A DNA stretch of 64,000 bases. Source: Lytechinus pictus. Lineage: Eukaryota > Echinodermata > Echinoidea > Temnopleuroida > Toxopneustidae. The DNA lies in NCBI RefSeq assembly GCF_037042905.1, contig NC_087257.1:17623001-17687000 (forward strand), given 5' to 3'. Position numbers and translations under genes: made by a program. Of the stretch, positions 32,902-44,025 are shown piece by piece; position 1 is the first letter of the stretch, and each line of letters begins with the position of its first letter. Under the pieces are notes generated by a model that was given only the letters and a program-made list of their open reading frames with translations, did not search any database and was not told the origin of the DNA.

Positions 32902-35062
32902 CAGTGTTGTAGTCAAGGCTCAAACCTCCAAGGCCAAGGCTTTAATACCCAAGGCCAAGGCTTCAATACCAAAGGCCAAGGCATGGAAACCCAAGGCCAA
33001 GGCCTGAAAACCTCAAGGCCAAGGCATTTCAAACTTACGATATACAGAACTATGAACTAACAATACTTTGGCGGCAGACATCACACACGGTAAAATGTAT
33101 GTGAGCGAGGGGATTGAGCGAGAAAAAAATTAACCTTCGTACATTTAAAACAAAAATAATTTCATTTAGAGACATATTGAAATGATGATATAGTTACCTG
33201 TGTACACATAATCCATAATTTTTCTGGGCGATTTACATTGCAATAATTATTATTACCACAGTCATCTGATCCTGGCATTCTCAACGTATGTTTTTCTCCA
33301 CTCCCTGGGACAGGGGCAGCAGAAAATTATTAGGGGGGGGGGGGGGTCAACGCCAAAAAGGCACTCATTTATCAAAATTAGTTTTTTGTGCAAACAGATA
33401 CATGTATTTTCAAAATGAGATTATGTTTACTGCGTGAAGTAATTGCGTGTTTTGTAGAAATTAACTTGAGCAAAGGCTTTCTAAAGTGATTTTTAATTAT
33501 AAGATAGATATTTTGATTTAGGTTTTACTTCTCAGCGAGAAAGCATAGCGAGCAAGCGGTTTTGAAAAAAATCAATTCTGAAGTTGTAAAACTTGATTTA
33601 TGGTCAATTATGGGGCTATGTTGAAAGGGCATCCTTGCGCAATGTTGCCAGCGCGAACCACCTGCTCAAACTTCTGGGGCCTGTTGCATAAAACTTTTTA
33701 CCTGAGAAAACTCAGGTTGTTTTTACCGGAGTTCTTGTGCTGTGTTAAAGTCAATGGCAGAAATCAGACTAACTTTCGTTTTCAGTTTTTACCTGAGTTT
33801 TCTCAGGTAAAAAGTTTTATGCAACAGGCCCCTGGACATGTCGGGTATTAAGACATGGAAATTAAATATTCTGAGCTGGTTTTGTAATTATGAAAAAGAT
33901 GTGCATCTAACTAAAAAATAACTTTGCGCTCGATAATTTTTTTTATATACTGACCAGTAAAGGAATTAAGCAGTTAATTAATACTTATTGATAATATAAA
34001 TAATTATTAATTATTATTTCTTGAAACCATACTGGCACAAAACAAATAGTTGTTTATTTCCTTGAAACTGTAGAGGAATGAAATTCACTGTTGAACGATA
34101 TATGATTAAAAAGAAGTAAACATTTTTATCCCTTTGTTTTGTCAATCTGACCCAAAACAAATATACAATTTAGAAGAGAGATAGAGAGAAGAAGTTCCAC
34201 CACCAAGAATAATCTTAGACAAGGGGGGAGGGAAAGGAAAATATGGAGTAAATGTCATATTATTTTTTAAACAATCTATCGCAAAATTAGCTTTTCTTAT
34301 AGAAAGAGGGGGACAAATTTTGTTCACTCGCTCGCTTCAATCGCTTTCTCCCTTTTTTGACAGAAATTTTGCTCTATATGCCATGCTTGACCCCTCAAAG
34401 TTTCTGGCTCATCATGCCATTGACATAACCCATTTGGATATGACAAAATTGAAGACTGTGTTCAAGTTAACCAAATCTTTTTAGAATATCATTAAGACTT
34501 AAACATTCTTGTTGGCCAAAGAAAATAATACAAGGAAAATCCTATTGGAATAAAAATCAACCTTGTTATCGTTCTTTAGAGTTAGCTATGTTTAAAGTAT
34601 GAAAATTGTTGTCAAAATTGCAGTCAGATGTCAAACTTATTCTTGTCATCAAAGCACTATTATCTTGATCATGATCATTATTATTTACTGTCATTATCAT
34701 CATTAGTCATGATTACAACACATTACCAATACATAATGCTATTTTTCATACCTGATGTATTCTTTGTTTGAAAAATCTTGATAATGGTGACAATTACAAT
34801 TGATGACACTGCTAGTACACTTACTACTGCTGCTACTACTGGTAACTGGTAGTATTGACCATTAGTGTCAATAAATATAAAAAACAATAAATTGAAACAT
34901 TTGTAATTACTTATTTAAAACAAATAAAAGTACAAAATGCCTTGAAATTTCAAGGCTCAAATCCTCAAGGCCAAGGCTTGAATGTTCAAGGCAAAGGCTT
35001 TGAAAAAGTAGGCCTTAAGGCGCCTTAAGGCCAAGGCCGAGCATCAAGGCACTACAACACTG
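32902..35062. mobile_element. hAT-like non-autonomous element, 2161 bp
   Basis: Ends CAGTGTTGTAGT / ACTACAACACTG are perfect 12-bp inverted repeats of hAT style (CAGTGTTG). Just inside, the word CAAGGCCAAGGC or close variants repeats at least five times at the left (32914-33030) and several times at the right (34945-35050), like subterminal transposase-binding repeats. No clear 8-bp target duplication: the left flank ends CGGCTATT and the right begins ATTAGTAC. No transposase. Confidence 0.75.
33679..33834. mobile_element. Hairpin element nested inside the hAT-like element
   Basis: GGGGCCTGTTGCATAAAACT then TTTTACCTGAGAAAACTCAG on the left is mirrored exactly at 33793-33832. 156 bp. Level three of a nest: palindrome, hAT-like element, hairpin. 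Confidence 0.9.
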
Positions 35063-35639
35063 ATTAGTACTAGGCATTAGACAGGTCCAGATTTGAGGTA
35101 AAGTTAATGCGCTAGCCTAAGCGAGCCCTACCCTAGCACATGTATTGCCATTAATGGCAGCTAGTTTGATAAGTGTTTAAGAATTGGATATAGATATAGA
35201 TCTAAGCCTAGTATAAGGTCTACGTAACTATGTAAGGGTACCGGTAATTTGACGATGCTAATTCATTCTGAGCAACGTGAATGCTTACGACCGGCACTGG
35301 TCCACGCGCGCATGCGTACTCTTAATCCGAAGACGCAAGTTATGAATATTCATATGTTGGTCCAGAACTCGGTGGGAAAAATAATTTCGCACCCGGGCCG
35401 GGTGGGAGAGTACGGTAAACCCCTCAAAAAAAATTCTGCAACTCAAGTTTGAGGGATAATATATTTTTTGTTACTGAAAGTTTTAAAGGTGAAACTGATA
35501 TCATAAGAAAGCTTCATTATTCCTCTTTACTATGATTTCCATTTGTTGTGATTATCATGTGCAATCGCTCTGAAAAGGCATGAAACTAAAGGCCTAATGA
35601 AACTGAGGGCAATGTCAAAATTTCAAAAAGTGAAATGTC

Positions 35640-37316
35640 GCAAATGAATGTTCTTGTCTTGTCTTGTCTTGGGTTAAGTCGGCATATGCAGACTTGCTGT
35701 ACTCCGCCAACTTTATTGATGTGTGTGAAATCACCAAGTACCAGTACTTTCTTTCTTTAATTTTGCAAATATAGACCAAAAAACCTTTGGGTTTTCTTTT
35801 AATGACATTAGTAAATTGTCTGTTATATACTCTGATTTAGATTTATTTAATTCTTTTCTAATTACATTGCAAAACTTTTTGAAGATATCCCAATCTTTGG
35901 GCAAACCAGATCTCTTTGCTTTATTATACAATCTTTGTTTTTTCCTACACATTCTCCTATGTGTTCTTGTGAACCATGGTAAATTTCGTCTATTAGAAGC
36001 CAACTTTACTGGTACATGGTCCTTCATTATGGATTTCAGCTCTTTTTCCAAGTTATCCCATTTATCCTGCGTTGAGCAGTTCATATAACTTTCCCTGTAC
36101 TTCTTACAAAACTGGTTTATTCTTTCTTTAATTCTTTCCTCATCAGCTTTCTGTCTTTGGAAAATTACTCGTTTAGGTTTACAATTCCTTCTTACTTTGA
36201 CATTGATACTTGATTCTACTATATCATGATCACTAAGCCCTGCGATGACATTTACGTCTTGGACGACAGCAATGTTATTGAAAAGAAGAGGTCTAATATA
36301 TTGTTTTCCCTTGTTGGGCTATTTACTAACTGTTCTAAGCCATTGCTAATTGTAACATCTAATAATGCTTCAGCAGTTTCTTTTGAGGCTGAACTTGTTT
36401 GCAATACAATTGCCTCTTTCCAGTCAATGTTACTTTGATTAAAATCTCCTTGGATGATGACATCATAAGGCTTAACATGAGCATTTATCAAGTCAAGTGA
36501 TTCTTTAAGAGAATACACAGTAGTCATATCATTGTGTTTAGGTTTATAGACCGTAGCCAATAAAATTGGTCTTCTATGTATTAGGTTAAGTTGGCACCAT
36601 ATAATTTCTGATCCTTTCTCTAAGTCAGATCTTCTCACAATTGGCAAATTGGTTTTATGCATGAGAAAAACGCCACCATGGGCATCGCTTTCTCTGTCCT
36701 TTCTATGCACTGTATAACCATTAGGCATGAATTCCGCATCTAACACTGAGGGACTCAGCCATGTTTCAGTACCGAACACAACATCTGGTTGGTACATATG
36801 TATCAGTGTTTCCCATTCTGCTTTTTTATTCTTGATACTTTGAAAATTTATACAGAGGCAATGTAGTTTATTAGTTGACGACTTCTTTTTGGAACAAGAC
36901 TTTGTTTCGTCCATACTCTTGTTTGAACTATCATCACTATCATCAGACATTGCTGTTGAATTTGAGCTATTGTCAAAAAAAGAGTCTGTGAAGTTAAGAA
37001 CTTCACACTCTGGACACAACCATTCAAAGTTATCTATTGTTACATACTTGTCATAGTCGGTTTCAGTGACATCACAACAATCGATGTGAGTCCATCTAAT
37101 ACAGCGGTCACATTCTAGTGCCTTTTGACCATATCTAACAGGCTTGTTACATATAGTGCAAGGTGATACACATTCTGGACATATCCAGTTTTTCTCCGCT
37201 AATATCGATTTATATTCACGAGTATTAATTTTTAGACAACTCGTGTGAGTCCATTTTCGGCATTCACTACAATTTATCCATCTCCTTGTCTTGGTCCCTA
37301 CTCTATGGCAAACTTA
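35640..37316 (-). mobile_element. LINE fragment (CR1/L2-like): PHD fingers, endonuclease, RT deleted
   Basis: Reading the minus strand from 37310, a zinc-binding region has repeated CxxC...HxxC patterns (NCSECRKWTHTSC, then WICPEC, then WTHIDCC and WLCPEC), like two PHD fingers. It leads into an apurinic-type endonuclease with INFQSIKNKKAEWETLI, FGTETWL, GGVFLMHK and IIQGDFNQSNIDW. A frameshift lies near 36270, after which GLSDHDIVE continues. The frame runs to NPKVFWSIFAKLKKES and breaks; most of the RT is missing and a 3' UTR ends in an (AAGAC)n tail at about 35655-35670. The 5' end is truncated. Inactive. Confidence 0.88.
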
Positions 37317-40048
37317 ATTATAATAAGTGAGTAAATGAAAACAATCATATTTTTCCAGTGGTAACTTGAATTTTGAGTTAAGCTTGTATCGAGTTGAGTT
37401 GCTGTAATATTGCACAAACTTTACCAAACCTCTACAGACTGCACAAAAAGTCACTAATTTCACAAACTAATTCTAGCCTATTCTACACAAATGGAGTTAC
37501 TTTAACACCTTAAAAATATGTAGTAGGGCTCCTACTCTTTAAAAAACATCGAACAATCAAACTTCAAAGTACTGAAGAGTATAAAAATGTGTTTCATAAA
37601 AAAGAGTATAAATAAAGACGAAGTATAGATATTTAGATCTACGTAACTAACAGTGGGAGATTAGCATTTGCTATATAGATTCACCAATGCGCCACATGTA
37701 CGTTTGTAAAGCGTTGTCATCAAAACACTAAATGACTGTTGCTTAGACCAAAATCGTTATTGTAAATTTCTTTTTTTTTTTTTTAGTTTGGGATCTAAGT
37801 TCCAGGTTGATGACATGAAAATACAATTAAAATAAGATAGCAGACGTAGTATATGGGCTACAATGAGTTCAAGGTGCAATAGTACTCCCATCGTCGTTCT
37901 TCAAATACCAGCCTCAATCACAAGCCAGGACAATATTAAAACAGTCATTTGTTCAACATTCATTCATCAATTTCAACAGCATTCCGAAGTAGAAGTCATA
38001 AATACAATCGAAGAACATGAAGAAGGGTGAAAAGCACGAACACGTTCAACTCTGCAACCAGAATAAAAGATGGCGACTTCCAAGTATGTCAGTGTCTTCA
38101 GCTTCATTAGTGTGTCATTCAGATTGAAAGGAGTGGTTTGTGTTGTTGAAGAGATGTGTATCGATTGTTTGCATGATTTAGCGTTTGCTTGAAGTGAAAG
38201 CTTTCATAAATTTTAAATGTTCAACAACAATTAGACCAAGGCCAAGACAATACAATACTATAGCTTCAGTCTCTGTATTTGGTTGTTCCGCTGAACTCTT
38301 CTTCTTCTTCTTTGTAGTCTGCTTCCTTCAATCCTGAAGATTCTTGCAGAACTGCGTAGGCTCCACTCACCAATAGTCAATGCATATAGTAAAATGTCAG
38401 AAATTGTTAAATAAATCCCCAGAAACGACGGTTATTCCACTCCTTATCCCCGACCATTTGCCATACAGCGAAAGGTAGGGGATGGGACTAGAGCCGGAAT
38501 GTGAGACGTAGTCAGAGTAAGAATTTTCAATGTAAAAGTAAGACTAAGTCTAAAGAGAGTTTGACTAACCAGTCTTTCCCCCCCAACCAAACGTTGATCT
38601 TCCTTCCGTTGTTGCTGTACTTGGAATCAACGATATATTCTCATTTATTGCAAGACTCTTTGCAAAATCGTCAGAATGTATCAGGAAATTTGTCATTATC
38701 CTCAGCAGCGCATATACTTCTACGTAGAGAGGCCATACCGCCCTCTTGTGCTCAATTAAAGAAAGCTAACAGAAGCGACCACACCACTGACCTCCACAGA
38801 GCTGGATAAAAATGCTTCTCACCACAGATACCTGTTTCCGGTGATGCTTCTATTTCGAAGCGCCGAGATCCAGCGATAGTAGTCTCTTTCTCCCCCGACA
38901 TTCAATTTTGTTTCTTCTATATTTTATACACAAGAATAATTGTTGTAGCACCATCAGCATAGTTTATTCTATTAACTGTATCTTGTTGTATGGTGAGAGG
39001 AAATGTGCTTGTTTTTTTGGAGGGTGCTTCTTCTCTCGATCCCTCTCTTTTTGTTGAGTATTATCATTGTAAGGCCTATTAATATTATTTTGGTTTTTCA
39101 TTTATTTTTCATATCGTTGTTGAATGTTCATTTTCATCATCATATTACTTATGTAAGCCCCCATTTTGTACCGCCCTGGATTAATATGGGTGAAGGGTGA
39201 AATAAAAGAATGAAAAGGGGCAAAGAACTCAAGTGACAAAACAGAACATATGTTCCATTTTTTTTATTGAGTTTCTTTTTATTTATCCAGGATGGGAAGC
39301 ACATCAGGCACATGCCCCCCCCCCTTGAAAGCCATAGAAAAGATTTGTTTGGCATTCATTTTGTGTGATCATTTGTAAAAATTGTTAATTTCATTTGATT
39401 GTAACCCTTTATGTTTGGATTTGAAATCAATAAAATTACCTTGAAACTTAAAACTTCATACTGTGAAGCGAGGATCTTTTTTTAATCGTCAAATTTTTCA
39501 TGACACAAATCATCTACAATGGAATCTTGTTATTTTTTCTGTGAAAAGTGCCCTCGCCCTCCCCTTGAAAAATCTGGATCTGCCCGTAAATAGGCCTTTG
39601 TGGTAAGAGATTTTTTAAATTTCATTTATTTTTTACTGAAAATCTTTTAGTTAGGTTTGGATTTTAAATCAATGAAAACAACTGTAAAGCGAGGATCTTT
39701 TATTCTTATTGCCAGATTATTCGTGACATAAATCTCCTTAACGGGGGGGGGGGGGGGGGGGGCGCGGTCAGGGGCGTGTTATTTTTTCTGTAAAAGAAAA
39801 CCCCCCTTGGAAAATCCTGGATTTTCCCCTGATTAGACCCACAGTAAATTTCGTTATTCCGAATTTCTGTCTTTCTTCTTAAGCATTTTTGTTCAAATAC
39901 TACATATAATAAATGTTCAGGAGTTATGTTCACCGTTGATACCCCATTATTTTTTTTCCCTTTTCTGGGGAAAAATAATTTTGAGTTTTTATCGATACGA
40001 AACAAAATTGCGAATTTGTCTTGATTGAAGCTATCATGACTTCCTTAC
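37317..40048. other. Mostly non-coding; one short ORF and duplicated repeat blocks
   Basis: A 40-codon ORF starts at an AAGATGGCGAC context (38070-38192); no family recognised, and a GTATGT donor-like word follows its fourth codon, so it could instead be a tiny first exon. LINE-like 3' ends appear near 39170-39215 (GGGTGAAATAAAAGAATGAA). 39461-39595 and 39679-39840 are diverged direct repeats sharing AAGCGAGGATCTTTT and, in one, a 20-G tract at 39743-39762. Confidence 0.4.
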
Positions 40049-40184
40049 CAGAATGCATTACGAGCAATGTTTCGTCGAAACCTGAGGTCAGTGGTCCAAA
40101 CGGGTTGATAAGCCTCTGGTTTCGTGAGATCTTTTTTCTTTTTCGATTTGTCACTGTCAAACACCATAGACGTAATGGAGGCAG
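40049..40184 (-). CDS. Candidate minus-strand exon B, unidentified protein
   Basis: The minus-strand frame reads SMVFDSDKSKKKKDLTKPEA then YQPVWTTDLRFRRNIARNAF and stops at a strong donor CTG/GTAAGG. An acceptor CTCGTCCAG at 40185-40186 puts it in the right phase to follow exon A (40589-40702). Alternatively it is a first exon starting at the ATG at 40225. The composition looks coding, with a Lys run followed by aromatic and Arg-rich sequence. No family recognised. Confidence 0.4.
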
Positions 40185-40588
40185 CTGGACGAGGTTCACG
40201 TAGAGAAATCGGTGACTTTTTATTCATTTTTTATATTATATTGATGACTTAGATGGCCTTTCCGTCAAAATAACAGTTTTAATTAACATACATGTATCAG
40301 TTACCGCATCAGTAGATCTACATCGATATTAGCTTTGAGGACCCCTTAATGATATTTTAAAATATTTTTACATACATACTTTTACACCATGAAGCCTTGA
40401 AGCCCTCCCCATTAGAAGCAGGACATGTAAACACGGATGGATTTCCCTAGGAAATCCATAATTAAATTTTAGAAATCACATAAATTTGTTGGATTTTATT
40501 TTTCTATACAACTTCATATGCTTAATGTGTATGAAGACCTGTACAAAAAAACTGTTAGTATTTATATGAAAAATGAGAGGTTTCTTAC

Positions 40589-40702
40589 CAGACCGATCTC
40601 GTGTAGATCCCTCGATCCATTCGTAAACACCAGAAATACAATAGGCTTGACCCTTGAACCGCTTGGTTATGACGTAGCGTCGATAAGCGATGTTACAAAA
40701 TG
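40589..40702 (-). CDS. Candidate minus-strand exon A, unidentified protein
   Basis: 114 bp between AAAACAG and TCTG/GTAAGA on the minus strand. Only one of three frames is open: FCNIAYRRYVITKRFKGQAY then CISGVYEWIEGSTRDRS. Its ending phase (one base) matches the two-base start of exon B. Function unknown. Confidence 0.35.
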
Positions 40703-41825
40703 CTGTTTTGAAGAACAATTTGTAGATAAAAATTATTATTTAACAAATAATAACATTTGAAACTTGATTATAAATAATTATTATTATAATGGACAACTCT
40801 CCATTTGTTTTGTACACAAATTTTCAGATTTTCCCCATTATCTTTCAAATTGCCTCTTACCTCCTGATGTGATGAGCATAACATATGTCATGAGCAAATA
40901 TAATTAACACCACGTATGTCAAGGTCAGGAGGAGACTATGTGAAATATGTCAAATAACGAGGAAAATCTCAAAATTTGTGTACAAAACTGATGGAGAGTT
41001 GTCCACAAAATCAGACATTATGAAGCCTGTTTGCCAATTTGAAGTTCCCCATAGAAAGTACAACAAGACTTTTCAAACTTCCATAACTCGCTTATTTTAT
41101 AACCGATTTTGAAGAAACAAGTTTTAGTTTGCTAAGTCCTCTCATATCATTCTTTCTGACAAGATGGATTCTCCTTGTATTTTGGTTTCCTTTAGTTCAT
41201 AAAGGGCAGGGCATTGCGCTGAATAACAGTTTGCAATGAATTGCTAAATGCCAATGACTGAATCATGAGCATCATTGCATCCACACTTTATTTTCAAAAC
41301 AACTAATTTACAATTCACCACTGCTTGGTCTACAGGAGGGCTCAGCCTCGGTTTGGGCCTATAGATGTCTATCGATTAGTGACAGAAAAGCCTCAGTTCC
41401 AGGCTACATGTAGATAATCAGATCTGATAGTACAGGGTCTTGTTTCGTACTAGACTTGTTATAATAGCAAATGCACAATTTCTCTAATTGATTTACTTTC
41501 AGTTAAATAATATACAGATTTGCAATAACGATTAAAACTAAAAAGCTCCTGAAATCATCCAATCTGATTGGCTTTAAAGTAAACCTATTTGAGAAATAAC
41601 AAGTCCTAATGAAAATGGGCACTTCAAAGAATTACTACATTGGAACCTTTATTATGATTGGCTGCAGATCCTTTGTAGACACGATAGATGCCATAATGAC
41701 AAATTTTACTATGATTTTACTCAAGATTATGAATGCATAATGAAGCTGGCCCCTGGTCTGTAAATAAATCACAATTCAGTTTTTTCACACGCAGCACTTC
41801 TCTCTAATAGAAAGTATATGTACCT
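40703..41825. other. Non-coding stretch
   Basis: 40790-41000 has an inverted pair: GGACAACTCTCCATTTGTTT at 40791 is mirrored near 40988-41008 (ATGGAGAGTTGTCC), a ~220-bp foldback. The rest is unique A/T-rich sequence with no gene. Confidence 0.5.
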
Positions 41826-42065
41826 AGTTCATGAAACTTGGCCATAAGGTTAATCAAGTATCACTGAACATCCTGTGCGCATTTCAGGTCACATGACCAA
41901 GGTCAAAGGTCAATGAATTTTTGCCATAATGGGAGTATCTGTTGAATTACCATCATAACTTTGAAAGTTTATTGATCTGATTCATGAAACTTGGACATCA
42001 CATAAGAGTAATCAAGTATCTTTGAACATCCCAAGTTTCAGGTCACATGACCAAGATGTCCAAAA
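41826..42065. repeat. Two tandem copies of a CATGAAACTTGG...AGGTCACATGACC repeat
   Basis: Copy one (41829-41925) and copy two (41974-42065) share TTCATGAAACTTGG, TAATCAAGTATC, GAACATCC and TTTCAGGTCACATGACCAAG. Copy one contains a perfect DR1 word, AGGTCAAAGGTCA, at 41900-41912. Similar units are widespread in genomes of marine animals. Confidence 0.75.
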
Positions 42066-42410
42066 ACTATTGCCTTAATACTAGCTTCTCTAATTTTTAG
42101 GTAAAGGAGAAAATTAATTAATACGATTGTTGAATTCAATTGAATGAACGTGCAAGATTGCAACATCTGCGCGCAAAGGGTTAAGATTTGGCTTCTTTTC
42201 TTTTCTCTCTTTTTTTGTATTAAATCCTTGTAATTTGATCATCGTTTGTGCTTGTAGAGTATCTATGTGGTACATGTTGATAAAATACCTGTGTCTCATT
42301 TACTTTTGATAAATCTACATGTGTTATATATAAGTAGAATTGTAAGAGCAATTACATTCATTTATTTAGTTATTTTTTCTTTATGGATATTCATAGCATA
42401 GAATGATTAA

Positions 42411-42652
42411 GAACATTCCAGAATGTCTCAGTAAAGCTTTGTTACACGTGAGGAATTTTGTTATTTCTGAATAGAGACTGCAACACAATAGGATTGGTGG
42501 TAGTGAAAAGAACAATGCTGTTTACATCTTGTTAATTTCACTGAGGTCATTCAAGAGGCTTCTAAAATTAGACTGCTCTAGAAATTGGCAGAATGTTCTT
42601 TTTGTAGACAATACTAGAAGCTTCCAGAACAGGAAATAATTTATAATATAAG
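42411..42652 (+). promoter_or_regulatory. Heat-shock-type promoter: two perfect HSEs plus TATA box
   Basis: GAACATTCCAGAA (42411-42423) and GAAGCTTCCAGAA (42617-42629) are perfect three-unit heat-shock elements (nGAAnnTTCnnGAAn). A further GAATGTTC with upstream in-register GAA lies at 42581-42598. TATAATATAA follows at 42642-42651, only 12 bp after the proximal element, the layout of inducible hsp promoters. Start of transcription is predicted near 42675. Confidence 0.6.
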
Positions 42653-42712
42653 CTGGCAGTTTCGTCAAGGACATCACATCACATCAGAACTCAGAGTTTC
42701 ACACCAGACTTT

Positions 42713-42844
42713 ATGTCAGAGCAGAGTTTATTTCCACCTGGAATATTTATCTTCTGTGGAATTTTCCACGCCATCAATGAACTGTTTGCAGTTACTTTGA
42801 GAGAGGAATTCTCAGTTCTCATCGAGATCATCAACCTGTTTTAA
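42713..42844 (+). CDS. 43-codon ORF downstream of the heat-shock-type promoter
   Basis: The first ATG after the predicted start site opens MSEQSLFPPGIFIFCGIFHA and continues through INELFAVTLREEFSV to TAA. It has a hydrophobic N-terminal half (residues 6-27) that could be one membrane segment. No family is recognised. It may be a real micropeptide, an upstream ORF, or chance within a non-coding RNA. Confidence 0.3.
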   Translation: MSEQSLFPPGIFIFCGIFHAINELFAVTLREEFSVLIEIINLF

Positions 42845-43061
42845 TGAACGCTTTTCAACCCATGGATTGCTGAAATTTAATCATCATCAACATCGTCTTC
42901 ACAGACATTTCAACTCGTTCAGTGACTCTTGTTATTCATCGTGCTTAACATAAATTTCATCATCGCCATCATTGTGAACTTTAATTTAAGGAATCTTCGC
43001 CAGCCAACTTGGATTTATTTGGATATACTATCATAACCTTCAGCAAGGAATTCTTCCACAG

Positions 43062-43255
43062 TGTGCTGCACTCGACCCAGGTGAGGTAAATGGGTACCGG
43101 CAGGAAGTAATTCCTCAAAAAGCTGTGTGCACCGAATAGGTAGCCTAGCTTAGCCGGGTAATAATAGCAGGGCCCGCTGGGAGAACAGTTTTCGGAACTG
43201 AAGTGGCTACCCTGGGTAAATATACCTTTATTATTATTATTATTATAACCTTGGA
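43062..43255 (+). mobile_element. SINE, family S2 3' part with (TTA)n tail
   Basis: GTGCTGCACTCGACCCAGGT then GAGGTAAATGGGTACCGGCA, as at 24958 and 56540, ending GGTAAATATACCTTTATTAT with a TTA tail. The CAG/GTGAGG within it is a good 5' splice-site match by chance. Confidence 0.7.
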
Positions 43256-43917
43256 TTGCACATGTGACACTTCAATAGACGTAAGATCAATATTTATTTA
43301 TGTTTTGTTAGTTTATGATTGTTATATTTCCTGTATTAAAAATAAAAAAAGGGAATCAAATTTAAAACTAAATTTTTATTGTTATTTGTTGCAGTATCAT
43401 AACACATGTAATGATTAATACAATTGAAGTTTAATATACAGTTTGAATTCATTGAAAATTTAAATATTTTTTTTAATTTGCTATATCATAATATTCCACA
43501 TCCAAATAGATGTTATCAACATTTGTACAAAAGCTGCATGAGAGATAGACGAGAACAATGTATCTAAAGTGGAGGATTTACTAAGGTCACATCAGCTTTA
43601 AACAAATCAGAAATCGGGCTATATTATATACAATGCAAAATAAATTGTAAATTAATGAAGGTAATTATTCAGAGCAGAAAAATTACCCCCAAATCATGAA
43701 AATTTATAAAATGGTGAAGTTTTCCTTTAATAATGGAACTTTTTGGAAGCATCACTCAGCTGTGGAACTCACATCCGCCAAACATTTTTCTTTAAGCTCC
43801 CAACATGGACAGATTGATTTTTTTTTGGTAATTCACATTTAATTGAAGTTTGTTGTAAGAAGTTTCTTATGTTATTTTATGTTCAATGTATGATGCAGAC
43901 ATAGTTTAATAAAAAAA

Positions 43918-44025
43918 ATAAAAACTTGAAATTCTAATAATAATAATTTTGATAATAATATTGCATTTATAGATCGCTTAATATCAAGATCTCCATGCGC
44001 TTTACATTATTTAGAAGAATTTATA
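43918..44025 (-). mobile_element. SINE/LINE 3' tail fragment, minus strand
   Basis: (AATAAT)n at 43936-43950 followed by GCATTTATAGATCGCTTAAT and CCATGCGCTTTACATTATTT: the inverse of the tail phrase AAGCGCTATATAAA seen at 56741. Confidence 0.6.

Larger units (their letters stand above)
31605..35415. repeat. Large recent palindrome, right arm split by a hAT-like element
   Basis: The left arm (31605 to ~32330) and right arm (~32435-32901 plus 35063-35415) are inverted copies of about 800 bp at roughly 95% identity by eye, for example GAATATTCATAACTTGCGTC on the left and its inverse at 35337. The centre (32330-32435) holds an element edge (GGCGTACCTAGGATTTTCC). Without the 2.16-kb insertion the whole would be about 1.65 kb. 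Weak open frames in the arms mirror one another and are not genes. Confidence 0.9.

Noticed and set aside
36252-37019. Host gene for an endonuclease/exonuclease-family protein
   Set aside because: Adjacent PHD-type fingers, frameshift, lost RT and pentamer tail show it is a dead LINE, not a host gene.
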